A stretch of 64,000 nt of DNA from Cupriavidus sp. GTDB taxonomy: Bacteria; Pseudomonadota; Gammaproteobacteria; Burkholderiales; Burkholderiaceae. Within the stretch, counting starts at the first letter, position 1; each line of letters begins with the position of its first letter. The stretch spans positions 124,001 to 188,000 of the forward strand of contig JAPSLP010000006.1 of assembly GCA_031180665.1 (NCBI GenBank), read 5' to 3'. A model generated the notes under the pieces. That model saw nothing but the letters and a program-made list of their open reading frames with translations. It made no database searches and was not told the origin of the DNA. A program made the position numbers and the translations under genes. Shown in pieces: positions 25,469 through 34,803 of this stretch.

Positions 25469-26268
25469 GACTGCCTCCCGAATACGGGGCCGCGGACCAC
25501 GCGTTCATAGGTCGCGCGCGGATTGGCCAGATGCTTGGTCACGCGAAACCAGGCCGACGCCAGATCGTCGTAGGCGCGGCGATCGCGCCCCAGAATCTTG
25601 CGGAACATGCGCTGCTCGAACTGCCGGTGCGCCTCGGCCATCCTGGCCGAGCCGGTGATCGATTCGGCGTAGACGCGGTAGCAGCTCAGAAAATCGGGCA
25701 CATTGCGGAAGGTCGCCCCCGCCAGCGCCATGTCGACCACCAGCTCACCGTCCCAGTTCGAGCGGTTCTCGACATTGAAGCCGCCGACCTGACGATAGGT
25801 CTCGGCCCGAAAGAACGTCGACGGCTGGATCGCGATGCTGGCGCCATAGGCGGCGCGGCGCAGGCCGAAGCGGTCCGAGTACACGCGCCGCACCAGCGCA
25901 CCCTCGCCGTCGATCACGTAGCCGTTGCCGCAGATCACGTCGGATGACGGATAGCGGCGGAAATACGCGGCCACCTTGGCAAACGCCTCGGGCAGGAACA
26001 GGTCGTCCGAGTTCAGGTAGCAGAAGATCTCGCCGGTCGCCGCCGCGAAACCCTTGTTCAGCCCGTCGGCGGGGCCGTCGTCCGGCTCGAGGATGCAGCG
26101 GTCGATCGAGCGGGCATGGCGCGCGATGATGTCGCGGCTGCCATCGGTCGAACCCGGGTCCACCACGATGTATTCGAGCTCGCAACCGCGCTGGCCCGTG
26201 ACCGAGCGGATCGCCTGTTCCAGGTACCGGGCCTGGTTGAACGAGACGGTGACCACGCTGAATTTCAT
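25465..26268 (-). CDS. Glycosyltransferase family 2
   Basis: The 267-residue GT-A enzyme starts MKFSVVTVSFNQARYLEQAI, the GT2 N-terminus. The nucleotide-sugar region is YIVVDPGSTDGS, and the DxD-like metal site is CYLNSDDLFLPEA. QVGGFNVENRSNWDGELVVDMAL holds the acceptor-side catalytic acid. It resembles colanic-acid WcaA/WcaE-type transferases and would add one sugar to the lipid-linked repeat. It is coupled on both sides by 4-bp overlaps (polymerase upstream, acyltransferase downstream). Donor and linkage are unknown. Confidence 0.86.
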   Translation of the reverse strand: MKFSVVTVSFNQARYLEQAIRSVTGQRGCELEYIVVDPGSTDGSRDIIARHARSIDRCILEPDDGPADGLNKGFAAATGEIFCYLNSDDLFLPEAFAKVAAYFRRYPSSDVICGNGYVIDGEGALVRRVYSDRFGLRRAAYGASIAIQPSTFFRAETYRQVGGFNVENRSNWDGELVVDMALAGATFRNVPDFLSCYRVYAESITGSARMAEAHRQFEQRMFRKILGRDRRAYDDLASAWFRVTKHLANPRATYERVVRGPVFGRQS

Positions 26269-27536
26269 CGCACGCTCCGTAGCTGGCGATAGCGGGAGGC
26301 ATGGTGCCAGGCGAACAGCATGCCGAGGAATATCGCGGACTCCCAGCGGTGGTCCGCCGAGAACGGCGAGAAGAACACGTCCCAGACGAACTGCGCCGTG
26401 CCGACATAGAAGAAGATCGGCATCGCCGGCATATTGCGCACGAACAACCACAGCGTACGCGCCAGCATGCAGACCCAGTAGAGGCCGCCGACGATGCCGC
26501 TCCAGATCAGCGCGCCCATCAGGAACGAGTGGGCCGGAATCAGCGTGTCGTCGGTGACGACGATCTTGTCGTCGAGCGCCGCGCCCATCTGGTACACCAT
26601 CACGCTGTAGGCGTCCTGGTAGCCGTTGTGGTCGACCGCCCACGATCCATGGCCGAGCAGCGGCGCATCGAGGAAGGCGCGCATCGAGACCAGGATTTCC
26701 GAGCGCCCGCCGAACAGGATGCCCAGGTCGCTGGTGGCCTGCACCGTGTATTTGTGCGCCGCTTCGGGCGTCAGGAAGCCGAATTCGCCGGCGTGCGCGA
26801 AGATCATCGAGAACAGCGCGTTGAGCGCGGCGATCACCAGCACCAGCACACCGAACAGCAGCGGAATGCCGCCGCGCGTATAGGTCAGGCTGCGCACCCA
26901 GGCCACCACCGACGTGCGGCGCATCAGGTAGATCGCCAGCGCGAGCAGCGGCAGGCCCGCCGCGCTGCGGAAGTCGAACACCACGGACACCGTGCAATAG
27001 GCGAGGATGCACAGCGCGATGCGCAGCGCGCCGGCACGCGCCATCGACAGATAGCACAGCAGCAGCATCAGCACCGGCATCGCGTAGCCCCATTTCCAGG
27101 GGTTGTACAGCATCTGCTCCGTGGGCGCGCGGCCGATGCTGACGATCTCGCTGAGCGCGGCGCCGATCAGGAAATACCAGATCCGCTTCGAGCTGCCCTG
27201 GCCGAAATGCGTGCCGATGGCGAACACCGTCAGGAAGAACACGCCCGGCGCCAGCACGCCCTTGATCGACGAATTCAGCGGCGTACCATTGGACAGGTCC
27301 GACAGCGCCTGCGCGAAGGCCCACACCAGCGTCAGGCCCAGGAAGGACGCATAGGTGCGCTCGATCCGCAAGGTGGAGAGCACGGCCAGCGCGTAGGCGG
27401 CGGCGACGAATTCGCCGATATACACCTCGCCGATCACGTTGACCTTGATCGCGCACAGTGCGCCCAGCCCCAGGTACAGCAGCATGGCCGAGTGGCTGGT
27501 GCGGGCGCCGATCGGCAGGGTCGAGGTGGTTTGCAT
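26265..27536 (-). CDS. Exopolysaccharide polymerase, Wzy-like membrane protein
   Basis: The 423-residue protein has around ten hydrophobic segments and a large extracytoplasmic loop between about residues 250 and 330 (HKYTVQATSDLGILFGGRSE, GHGSWAVDHNGYQDAYS), then AHSFLMGALIWSGIVGGLYW. Topology, the GRxE segment and the HSFLM motif fit Wzy/O-antigen ligase-type proteins, which are poorly conserved. It would polymerise repeat units in the periplasm after flipping by Wzx. The ATG at 27536 has an AAGGCGG site. It is first in an operon with GT2 and acyltransferase and divergent from fcl. Confidence 0.75.
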   Translation of the reverse strand: MQTTSTLPIGARTSHSAMLLYLGLGALCAIKVNVIGEVYIGEFVAAAYALAVLSTLRIERTYASFLGLTLVWAFAQALSDLSNGTPLNSSIKGVLAPGVFFLTVFAIGTHFGQGSSKRIWYFLIGAALSEIVSIGRAPTEQMLYNPWKWGYAMPVLMLLLCYLSMARAGALRIALCILAYCTVSVVFDFRSAAGLPLLALAIYLMRRTSVVAWVRSLTYTRGGIPLLFGVLVLVIAALNALFSMIFAHAGEFGFLTPEAAHKYTVQATSDLGILFGGRSEILVSMRAFLDAPLLGHGSWAVDHNGYQDAYSVMVYQMGAALDDKIVVTDDTLIPAHSFLMGALIWSGIVGGLYWVCMLARTLWLFVRNMPAMPIFFYVGTAQFVWDVFFSPFSADHRWESAIFLGMLFAWHHASRYRQLRSVR

Positions 27537-27847
27537 GGTCTGGCCGCCTTCTGAGTCGGTGAGCGGATATGCCGTGCGGGACCGGGGCGGACCGGGGAAC
27601 CCGGCGCCGCGAAGCCATGGGCCCGCATGGCCGCACGATGCCGGGGGGTAAGCATGTTTTCCGTTCGATGGCGCACACCGGTTCGACCGGCCGTGCGCGA
27701 ATGTGCGCTAGCCCACAGTCGTCCCAGGCATCGCACGCTAGAGTCCGTCCAGTGCACGCCCTTCCGGGTGCAGCCTGGCATGCCCGATCATCGCCCGATC
27801 GCCACGCCGGTGGCCCACTTCGCGGATCCACAGTCAGTGTCACAACC
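27537..27847. other. Divergent promoter region between wzy-like gene and fcl
   Basis: These 311 bp separate the wzy operon (minus) and the fcl-wcaI-like unit (plus) and must carry both promoters. A less GC-rich patch with taagcatgttttccgttcg lies at about 27650-27672. I see no clear -35/-10 pair or strong palindrome and no credible gene. Confidence 0.4.
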
Positions 27848-28849
27848 ATGAATCAGCCTCCACAACGTATCTTCGTTGCCGGTCATCGCGGCATGGTCGG
27901 CGGCGCCATCGTGCGCACGCTCGGCGCGCGTCCCGACATCACCGTCATCACCCGCACGCATGCCGAACTGGACCTGTGCGACCAGGCCAAGGTACGCGCC
28001 TTCTTCGCCGAGCAGCACATCGACCAGGTCTATCTGGCGGCCGCGCGCGTCGGCGGCATCCATGCCAACAACACCTATCCGGCCGAATTCATCCAGCAGA
28101 ACCTGATGATCGCGGCCAATGTCGTGCACGAGTCGTGGCGCTCGGGCGTCAAGCGCCTGCTGTTTCTCGGTTCGAGCTGCATCTATCCTGCCTTCGCCAC
28201 GCAGCCGATCGACGAGGCGGCACTGCTGACCGGCGCGCTGGAGCCGACCAACGCGCCGTATGCCATCGCCAAGATCGCCGGCATCAAGCTGTGCGAGAGC
28301 TACAACCGGCAATACGGCACCGACTTCCGCTGCGCGATGCCGACCAATCTGTACGGCCCTGGCGACAACTACCATCCCGAGAACAGCCACGTGATACCGG
28401 GCCTGCTGCGGCGCTTCCACGAGGCCCGGCAGAACGGCGCCAGCGAGGTGGTGGTGTGGGGCACCGGCACGCCGCTGCGCGAATTCCTCTACGCAGACGA
28501 TCTCGGCCAGGCCTGCGTGCACCTGATGGCGCTGCCCCAGCAGCAATATCGCGACCACGCCGGCGCCCCGGGCTTCTTCAATGTCGGCAGCCCCGACGAG
28601 GTCAGCATCCGCGTGCTGGCCGAGCTGATCGCCGACACCGTGGGCTTCCGTGGCGCGATCCGCTTCGACACCAGCAAACCCGACGGCACGCCGCGCAAAC
28701 GGCTCAATTCGCACAGGATCGAGGCGACCGGCTGGAAGCCGACCGTGTCGCTGGTCGACGGCCTGCGGCTTGCCTATCAGGACGCGCTGCAAAGCGGCCG
28801 CCTGGAAAGCCCGCCGCGGCGGCAGCCGCGGCTGGTGGCGCTGCGCTGA
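27848..28849 (+). CDS. fcl: GDP-L-fucose synthase
   Basis: This 333-residue SDR epimerase/reductase converts GDP-4-keto-6-deoxymannose to GDP-L-fucose, following Gmd. The NADP motif is [15 protein letters not shown]. The catalytic Ser lies in FLGSSCIYP and the Tyr/Lys pair in [14 protein letters not shown]. Fcl-specific blocks are [21 protein letters not shown] and [16 protein letters not shown]. The ATG at 27848 matches the family's usual start. It is divergent from the polymerase operon and 19 bp upstream of a WcaI-like glycosyltransferase, so a fucosyl or fucose-adjacent linkage may be made by that neighbour. Confidence 0.93.
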   Translation: MNQPPQRIFVAGHRGMVGGAIVRTLGARPDITVITRTHAELDLCDQAKVRAFFAEQHIDQVYLAAARVGGIHANNTYPAEFIQQNLMIAANVVHESWRSGVKRLLFLGSSCIYPAFATQPIDEAALLTGALEPTNAPYAIAKIAGIKLCESYNRQYGTDFRCAMPTNLYGPGDNYHPENSHVIPGLLRRFHEARQNGASEVVVWGTGTPLREFLYADDLGQACVHLMALPQQQYRDHAGAPGFFNVGSPDEVSIRVLAELIADTVGFRGAIRFDTSKPDGTPRKRLNSHRIEATGWKPTVSLVDGLRLAYQDALQSGRLESPPRRQPRLVALR

Positions 28850-28868
28850 GCCCGCGCAGGTCGCGCCG

Positions 28869-30131
28869 ATGAAGATCCTCCTGTACTGCCTGAACTACGC
28901 TCCCGAGCTGACCGGCATCGGCAAGTACACCGGCGAGCAGGCACGCTGGTTCGCCGCGCGCGGCCACGAGGTGCGCGTCGTCACGGCGCCGCCCTACTAT
29001 CCCGCCTGGCGTGTCGGCGACGGTTACCGCGCCTGGCAATACCGGCGCGAGCAACACGACGGCGTGCGGGTATGGCGCGCGCCGATCTGGGTGCCGCGCC
29101 GGCCGTCGGGCCTCAAGCGCGTGCTGCATCTGGCCAGCTTCGCGCTCAGCAGCCTGCCCTGCCTGCTGGCGCAATGGCGCTGGCGTCCGGACGTGGTGAT
29201 GGTGGTCGAGCCGCCGCTGCTGTGCAGCCCGGCCGCGCTGCTGCTCGGCCGCTGGACCGGCGCGAAGACCTGGCTGCATGTACAGGACTACGAGGTCGAT
29301 GCCGCCTTCGCGCTGGGCCTGCTCAAGCAGCCGCTGCTGCGCAAGCTCGCCCTTGCGCTCGAACGCCATGCGATGGCGGGCTTCGACCGCGTGTCGACGA
29401 TATCCGAGGCGATGCTGCGGCTGGCGCGCGACAAGGGCGCACCGCAGGCACGCTCGCAGCTGATTCCGAACTGGGTCGATCTGCGCGCAATCCGGCCCGG
29501 CCGCGGCAGCCTCTATCGCCGTCGGCTCGGCATTCCGGCCGATGCCACGGTGGCGCTGTACTCCGGCAACATGGGCAACAAGCAAGGACTGGAGGTGTTG
29601 GCCGAGGCGGCGCGCCAGCTGCGCGACCGGTCCGACATCTGGTTCGTGCTGTGCGGCGACGGCGCGGGCCGCGCCGCGCTCGAGCAGGCCTGTGCCGGGC
29701 TGCCGCAGGTCCGCTTCCTGCCGCTGCAGCCGGCCTCGCGCTTTCCCGCGCTGCTGGCGGCTGCCGATCTGCATCTGCTGCCGCAGCGCGCCGATGCCGC
29801 GGACCTGGTGCTGCCGTCCAAGCTGGCCGGCATGCTGGCCAGCGGCCGGCCGGTGGTGGCCACCGCGCATCCGGGCACCGAACTGGCCCGGCTGGCGGCG
29901 CGCTGTGGCCGCGTGGTGGCACCCGGCGACGGCCTCGCGCTGGCGGCGGCGATCGATGGGCTGGCCGCCGACCCGGCGACGCGGGACACGCTCGGCGCGG
30001 CGGGCCGGGCCTGGGCGGAGCGGCATCTGGACCGCGACGCGGTACTCGGCCGCTGGGAAGCCGAGATGCAGGCCCTGTGCGGCGAGCACGGGGCGGTCAG
30101 CGTGCCGGCTGCCAGCGTCGGCACGGAGTAG
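28869..30131 (+). CDS. WcaI-like glycosyltransferase (GT4)
   Basis: The 420-residue GT-B enzyme begins MKILLYCLNYAPELTGIGKY, the signature of the WcaI/WbuB group found in colanic acid clusters. The C-terminal donor domain shows ALYSGNMGNKQGLE and DLVLPSKLAGMLASGRPVVA, the GT4 EX7E-like region (with DLVLPSK in place of the first Glu). It would transfer a sugar (fucose in the E. coli counterpart) to the lipid-linked intermediate. It lies 19 bp after fcl on the same strand. A degenerate 12-bp tandem repeat begins 20 bp after its stop. Confidence 0.86.
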   Translation: MKILLYCLNYAPELTGIGKYTGEQARWFAARGHEVRVVTAPPYYPAWRVGDGYRAWQYRREQHDGVRVWRAPIWVPRRPSGLKRVLHLASFALSSLPCLLAQWRWRPDVVMVVEPPLLCSPAALLLGRWTGAKTWLHVQDYEVDAAFALGLLKQPLLRKLALALERHAMAGFDRVSTISEAMLRLARDKGAPQARSQLIPNWVDLRAIRPGRGSLYRRRLGIPADATVALYSGNMGNKQGLEVLAEAARQLRDRSDIWFVLCGDGAGRAALEQACAGLPQVRFLPLQPASRFPALLAAADLHLLPQRADAADLVLPSKLAGMLASGRPVVATAHPGTELARLAARCGRVVAPGDGLALAAAIDGLAADPATRDTLGAAGRAWAERHLDRDAVLGRWEAEMQALCGEHGAVSVPAASVGTE

Positions 30132-30151
30132 CGGGCGGGCTGCTCGGTAGC

Positions 30152-30206
30152 GGACTGCCTTCCGGGCAGCGGATAGCCTTCAGAATCGCCTTCCGGATCG
30201 CCTTAG
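30152..30206. repeat. Interrupted 12-bp tandem repeat between convergent stops
   Basis: The units ggactgccttcc, ggatagccttca, gaatcgccttcc and ggatcgccttag share a 12-bp period; one 7-bp spacer interrupts them. The stop codon of the convergent Gly/Ala-rich gene (30203-30205) lies in the last unit. Confidence 0.7.
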
Positions 30207-30904
30207 CGGTCGCTGCCACTGGTCACACCGCCTCCGCCCGTGCCGCGATCGGACGTGCCGCTGCCCCTGGTCGCGCCGGAGGGCGTGCTGGCCTTGCCGC
30301 CGCCGGCGCTGGCGCGGCTGCTGCCCTGCGTCGAGTCCGATGCGCCGCCGGCACGGCGCGAGCCGCTCGCCGGCTTGCCGCTGGTCGCGTCGCCGCCGCT
30401 GTTGGCTGCCGTATTGCCCGCGGCGTTGCCTGTGCCGCCGCCGGGCGCCGCCTTCGCGCTGCCGGGCGGCTGACGTCCGCCGGACGGCGAACCGGTCGTG
30501 GGGCTGCCGCCATGCTCGACATCGCCCGCGCGGGATTGGCGGGAATCGCCGGCGCCGCCTTGCGCGCCGCCCTGAGCAGCGCCCTGAGCAGCACCCTGAG
30601 CGGCACCCGCAGCACCACCCTGAGCGCCGCCTTGCGCGCTCGCCTGCCCGCCCTGCCCCGGACCGACCGCGCCGCGCGCACCGCCGCTGACAGGACCGCT
30701 GGCTCCGCCCGCCGTGCCAGCCCCGGCGCCGGTCCCCGACGATGTCGTGCCCGTCGCGGTGGTGCCCTGCGCGCTGGCGTCATCGCTCATCCCGGTCGAG
30801 CCGCCCTTGCCGCTGCCGCCGCTCGAGCGGCCCTGCGCCATCCCGAGCTGACTGGCCAGTGCGAGGCACGACGCGGCCACCACCAGCAGATCTCGTGGTT
30901 TCAT
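30203..30904 (-). CDS. Secreted low-complexity Gly/Ala/Ser-rich protein
   Basis: The 233-residue protein has a Sec signal peptide (MKPRDLLVVAASCLALASQL, cleavage near GMAQ/G). The mature part is almost only Gly, Ala, Ser, Thr, Gln and Arg. Residues around 90-118 hold a GAAQ/GGAQ repeat (AAQGAAQGAAQGGAQGGAG). No domain is recognised. A strong AGGAGA ribosome site supports expression, so it is unlikely to be a frame artefact of GC-rich DNA. Disordered Gly/Ala-rich secreted proteins in polysaccharide loci could act as matrix or cell-surface components; this is inference. A second protein of this style is encoded at 44228-44770. Confidence 0.62.
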   Translation of the reverse strand: MKPRDLLVVAASCLALASQLGMAQGRSSGGSGKGGSTGMSDDASAQGTTATGTTSSGTGAGAGTAGGASGPVSGGARGAVGPGQGGQASAQGGAQGGAAGAAQGAAQGAAQGGAQGGAGDSRQSRAGDVEHGGSPTTGSPSGGRQPPGSAKAAPGGGTGNAAGNTAANSGGDATSGKPASGSRRAGGASDSTQGSSRASAGGGKASTPSGATRGSGTSDRGTGGGGVTSGSDR

Positions 30905-31085
30905 GCTGTCTCTCCTGATTGTCGACGTGGTGATCTACCCGCTCCCCTCGCAAGCTGCATGCCGGTATATGCGGGCCATCGGCGACATGCGGCCCCTGCG
31001 CCGTCGCGCAGTGCTTGCACAATTTGCTCCACGGGCTTGCATATTTGGGGACCGCGCGGCGGCCCGGCGGCACCTCCCCGCGCCA

Positions 31086-31958
31086 TCACGGCGCAGTGGC
31101 GAACGCACGCGCCGGCACGCGCGCCGAGCGCCGCGACAGCCGTTCGAACTCGACCACGTCGTGGCCGCAGCAGACCGTCATATGGCCGTCGCGGCGTTCC
31201 TTGAGCTCGCGCAGATGCCGTTGCGTCGCCAGCCGCGCTTCGCGATCCTTTTCCATCATCCATTGATAGAAGCGCAGACCGGGCGTGCAGTACGGCCGCA
31301 CCGGGTCGAGCTCGCCATGATGGAAGTAGGCGTCGCCGGCCTGCAGCAGCCACTCGCCCTGCGCCTGCACCGCGACGCCCGCATGCCCGAAGGTGTGGCC
31401 AGGCAAGGCGACCATCGCGATCTCTGGCGGCAGGCCGTCGAGCGTGCGGACGCGGTCGAAGCCGTACCAGCGCTCGCCGGCGTCGGGCGCGTAGGTACGC
31501 CAGCGCTCCTGCGTCGACCACTGCTGGGGGCGAAAGCGCTGGCGGTCCAGCCAGGTGCGTTGCAGCCGCGCATAGTCGCGTTCGGCCGCCATCAGGTGGA
31601 CGGTGGCCCAGGGGAAATCGTCCAGTCCGCCGGCGTGGTCGAAATCCAGGTGCGTCAGCACGATGTGCCGTACGTCGCGCGGATCGAAGCCGAGCGCCTC
31701 CACCTGCCGGTAAGCCGTCATCTCGTCGCGGAAATCGGGCCGCAGCAGGGTCAGGAAGAAGCCGCTCAGACGCGAGCGCGGGTCCTGCACGTCGCGCCGG
31801 CCCATGCCGGTATCGACCAGCACCAGGCACTGCGGCAGCTCGACGAGCAGGCAGTGGCAGGCGAGCTCGCCGCGCTCGAGGATCGAACGGGAACGTCCGT
31901 CCATCAGGCGGCCGCCCAGCGGACAGGTCGAGATGCAGTTCAGATGATGGATCCGCAT
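31086..31958 (-). CDS. Metallo-beta-lactamase-fold hydrolase (lactonase-like)
   Basis: The 290-residue cytoplasmic protein has the metal motif HIVLTHLDFDHAGGL. The second His of the usual HxHxDH is Asp (HLDFDH), a variant seen in a subgroup of lactonase-like proteins. Other ligands are in VALPGHTFGHAGVAV, LLQAGDAYFHHGEL and TVCCGHDVVEFERL. The start MRIHHLNCISTCPLGG at 31958 is preceded by a GGAGGG site. It resembles N-acyl-homoserine lactonase-type enzymes but may act on another ester or sulfate. It stands alone, divergent from the WcaF-like gene. Confidence 0.78.
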   Translation of the reverse strand: MRIHHLNCISTCPLGGRLMDGRSRSILERGELACHCLLVELPQCLVLVDTGMGRRDVQDPRSRLSGFFLTLLRPDFRDEMTAYRQVEALGFDPRDVRHIVLTHLDFDHAGGLDDFPWATVHLMAAERDYARLQRTWLDRQRFRPQQWSTQERWRTYAPDAGERWYGFDRVRTLDGLPPEIAMVALPGHTFGHAGVAVQAQGEWLLQAGDAYFHHGELDPVRPYCTPGLRFYQWMMEKDREARLATQRHLRELKERRDGHMTVCCGHDVVEFERLSRRSARVPARAFATAP

Positions 31959-32111
31959 GAATGCCCTCCTGCAGGAACCACCCCCCGTGCAAGTCCCATT
32001 CCAGGCCATCCGGCATGCACGGCGCCAGGGTCTGTGACCGGCCGCACCGACCGGCGACCTGTGCCGGCTCACCATCGTCGCGTGCGCGCCGCGCGCTTAC
32101 CGGGACAGCCG

Positions 32112-32669
32112 ATGCTGATTACGCAAGACGATCCGACCATGGGCCCCTCGTTCTCGCTGGGGAACCGCGTGCAGCGCCAGATCTGGAACTGGGTCTGGCT
32201 GTTCCTGTTCCGTCCCAGCCCGCGGCCGGCGCACGCCTGGCGCGCCGCGCTGCTGCGGCTGTTCGGCGCGCAGCTCGGGCGCCATGTGCATGTCTACCCC
32301 GGCGTCCGCATCTGGGCGCCGTGGAATCTGCGCATCGGCAGCAATGCCGGCGTGGCCGACGGCGTCACGCTGTACAACATCGAGCGCATCGACATCGGCG
32401 AATACTGCGTGGTGTCGCAAGGCTCGCATCTGTGCACCGGCTCGCATGACTACAACAGCCCGAACTTCCAGCTGATCGCCTCGCCGATCACGCTGGGGCC
32501 GCGGGTGTGGATCTGTGCGGAGAGCTTCGTCTCGCCCGGGGTGTCGGTGCCCGAAGGTGCGGTAGTGGCGCCGCGCTCGGTGATCACCAAGTCGCTGCCG
32601 ACGCCCTGGACCGTCTACGCCGGCACGCCGGCACGGCCGATCGGCAAGCGCAAACCGCAGGGACGCTGA
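32112..32669 (+). CDS. WcaF-like polysaccharide O-acetyltransferase
   Basis: The 185-residue protein begins with SLGNRVQRQIWNWVWLFLFRPSPRP, the N-terminal segment typical of putative colanic-acid acetyltransferases of the WcaF/VatD group. Hexapeptide repeats follow (LRIGSNAGVADGVTLYNI, DIGEYCVVSQGSHLCTGSHD). The catalytic His is probably in CTGSHDYNSPNF. The C-terminus PAWTVYAGTPARPIGKR-like segment (TPWTVYAGTPARPIGKRK) is the usual end. It would acetylate a sugar of the repeat unit with acetyl-CoA. It is the second acyltransferase of the locus, so the polymer probably carries more than one acyl group. Confidence 0.85.
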   Translation: MLITQDDPTMGPSFSLGNRVQRQIWNWVWLFLFRPSPRPAHAWRAALLRLFGAQLGRHVHVYPGVRIWAPWNLRIGSNAGVADGVTLYNIERIDIGEYCVVSQGSHLCTGSHDYNSPNFQLIASPITLGPRVWICAESFVSPGVSVPEGAVVAPRSVITKSLPTPWTVYAGTPARPIGKRKPQGR

Positions 32670-32696
32670 TCCGCTGCGCGCAGCGCGACGCTGCGC

Positions 32697-33863
32697 TCAG
32701 GCTTGCAACTCCATCACGATCTGCTGGTAGGTCTCGGCGAAGCGGCGACGACGCCGTGCCAGGTCGTCCCCGGCATGACGAGCCTGCTCGGCATCGCGTT
32801 CGGGCGAGGTCGGACGCCGGAGCGCCTGCGCCATGGCGTCGGCCAGCGCCGGCGCGTCGTCCGGCGCGAAAAACACGCCACGTGGCGGCGCCTGTTCGCG
32901 ATGGACCTCGATATCGGACAGCAGGATCGGCTTGTTCAGCGATTTCGCCTCCTCCACCGAGGTGCTCCATCCTTCGAAGCGCGACGGATTGATCAGGGCG
33001 GCCGCGCCACGCATCAAGCCGGCCAGATCGCCGTGGGGCACCACGCCGAGGAAGCGGAAATTTCCCTGCAGGCCAGCCTCCTCGACGCTGCCAACCAGGC
33101 GCTGGCCATAGCCGGGCTGCCGGTGATCCACGGTCTGGCCGGTCGACAGCACCAATGCTTCGATGCCGCGCTGCTTCAGGATGCGCAACGCCTGGACCAC
33201 AACGCCGTGGTTCTTGTGCTGCCACAGCTGGTTCGGCAAATGGAAGTAGGGGCCACGGAAGCCATAGCGGCGTTCCAGTTCGGACACCGGCGGGGCCGGT
33301 GCCAGCGGATCGATGTTGGCCACGAACTGCAGCACGCGGGCGCGATGCGCCTGCGCCGGAAAGCGGCGCTGCAGGTCGCGGCACGCGGCGTGGCTGCTGA
33401 CCAGCACCCGCGCCGAACCCTGGCACAAGGACGCGAACAGGCGCTCGCGCATCGCGATCTCGTCGGCTGAAAACAGCTCGGGCAGATGCAGGTGCTGAAA
33501 ATCCGGGATCCATCCCAGCGTCGGCAAGCCGGCGCGCGGGCCGAGCGGGTTGTGGTGCGACAGCACCGCGATTGCCTTGCGCGCCAGATAGCGCGCCAGC
33601 ATCAAGTCCGTGCCGCTCGCCGCCTGGCATGCCTTGCGCAGGCACCACCACGGATGGCGGCGATCGAGCAGTGCCGTGCGATGAACCGGCAGCGGCGGCA
33701 TGCCGTCGAGCAGGTACGCCGGCGTGCGCTCGCCGGTCAGGATCACCGGATCGATGGTGCGTCCGGGCAGCGTGTACAAGGCCCACAGCAGGTTGCGAAA
33801 GTAGCTGATGCCACCGAGCCAGCCGCGATCCTGGAAGGCGAAGACGAAACCGACCCTAGTCAT
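32697..33863 (-). CDS. Glycosyltransferase family 4
   Basis: The 388-residue GT-B enzyme starts MTRVGFVFAFQDRGWLGGIS with the N-terminal acceptor domain. The C-terminal GT4 domain shows YFHLPNQLWQHKNHGVVVQAL, FLGVVPHGDLAGLMRGAAAL and the EX7E donor motif in NPSRFEGWSTSVEEAKSLNK (two Glu seven residues apart, which act in nucleotide-sugar binding). It adds one sugar to the lipid-linked repeat. Its ATG overlaps the upstream epimerase stop by 8 bp, so the two are one operon. Donor sugar is unknown. Confidence 0.87.
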   Translation of the reverse strand: MTRVGFVFAFQDRGWLGGISYFRNLLWALYTLPGRTIDPVILTGERTPAYLLDGMPPLPVHRTALLDRRHPWWCLRKACQAASGTDLMLARYLARKAIAVLSHHNPLGPRAGLPTLGWIPDFQHLHLPELFSADEIAMRERLFASLCQGSARVLVSSHAACRDLQRRFPAQAHRARVLQFVANIDPLAPAPPVSELERRYGFRGPYFHLPNQLWQHKNHGVVVQALRILKQRGIEALVLSTGQTVDHRQPGYGQRLVGSVEEAGLQGNFRFLGVVPHGDLAGLMRGAAALINPSRFEGWSTSVEEAKSLNKPILLSDIEVHREQAPPRGVFFAPDDAPALADAMAQALRRPTSPERDAEQARHAGDDLARRRRRFAETYQQIVMELQA

Positions 33864-34776
33864 CGCGCACCGCCTCGAACCATTGCGCAAAGCGCTGCAC
33901 GCCTTTTTCCAACGGGATTTGCGGGGTCCAGCCGGTGGTCAGCGTATGGCCGATGTCGGCGCACTGATCGCAAGGGTCGCCGTCGCGGGCGTCCAGCGAA
34001 AAACGCGGATGACGCGAGGGCGCCAGCTCCCGATACAGCAGCGTCAGCGCCTGCCTGACCGTGGTGGTGGTGCCGCTGGCGCCGTTGTAGATCGGGCACG
34101 CCGGCGACGCATGCGGCGACACCGCGGCCACCAGCCGCGCCGCATCCTCGGCATGGAGCCAGTCGCGGCACTCCTCGCCCGTGCCGCCAAAGAGATCGTC
34201 GCGCTGGCCGATCTTGCGGCATGCGTCCCACAGCAATTGCTTGCGCTGGCCCTCGCCGTAGATCGAGAAGAAGCGCACCACCGCCACCGACACGCCGAAA
34301 TGCGCGCCATACGAAGCACACAATTGCTCGCCCATCAGCTTGTGCGCGCCATAGGGCGAGGCCGGCCGCAGCCGCACCGTGCTGCCTTCGCTGGCCGGGC
34401 AATGCGCGGCGTTGCCATAGACGGCGGCGCTCGATGGATAGACCACCGGCGTGCGCGGGCAATGTCGTCGGACGTATTCCAGCACGGCGGCGGTACTGTC
34501 GACGGTGCGGGTGTGGTCGCCAAAGGGGTCGCGCAGCGACGCCCCCACCGAGCCGCCGCCGGCGCAGTGCACCAGCAGATCGGGCTCGATCTCCAGCCGC
34601 TCCAGGCTCTCGAGGACGACATGGGCACGGTGCCAGACCATGCGTCCCTCGTGGGCGCAGCCCGGGTTGCCGTGGCCAAGACCGACCACGCGCCAACCCG
34701 CGGCCAGATAGTGCTCCGCGACGTAGCCGCCGAAGAAGCCTCTCGCCCCGGTAACCAGCACCGTCTTCTGAGTCAT
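33856..34776 (-). CDS. NAD-dependent epimerase/dehydratase (extended SDR)
   Basis: The 306-residue enzyme has the Rossmann motif VLVTGARGFFGGYVAEHY. The catalytic triad is visible in YPSSAAVYG (Ser) and SPYGAHKLMGEQL (YxxxK, Tyr and Lys). It resembles UDP-sugar 4-epimerases, but the nucleotide-sugar pocket (NGASGTTTTVRQAL) does not point to one substrate. It probably makes a sugar donor for the adjacent GT4, with which it overlaps by 8 bp. The start MTQKTVLVTG at 34776 is standard. A palindromic operator-like site lies 28 bp upstream. Confidence 0.85.
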   Translation of the reverse strand: MTQKTVLVTGARGFFGGYVAEHYLAAGWRVVGLGHGNPGCAHEGRMVWHRAHVVLESLERLEIEPDLLVHCAGGGSVGASLRDPFGDHTRTVDSTAAVLEYVRRHCPRTPVVYPSSAAVYGNAAHCPASEGSTVRLRPASPYGAHKLMGEQLCASYGAHFGVSVAVVRFFSIYGEGQRKQLLWDACRKIGQRDDLFGGTGEECRDWLHAEDAARLVAAVSPHASPACPIYNGASGTTTTVRQALTLLYRELAPSRHPRFSLDARDGDPCDQCADIGHTLTTGWTPQIPLEKGVQRFAQWFEAVRDD

Positions 34777-34803
34777 CGTGTATTGCCTGCAACGCGTTGC
34801 CCC

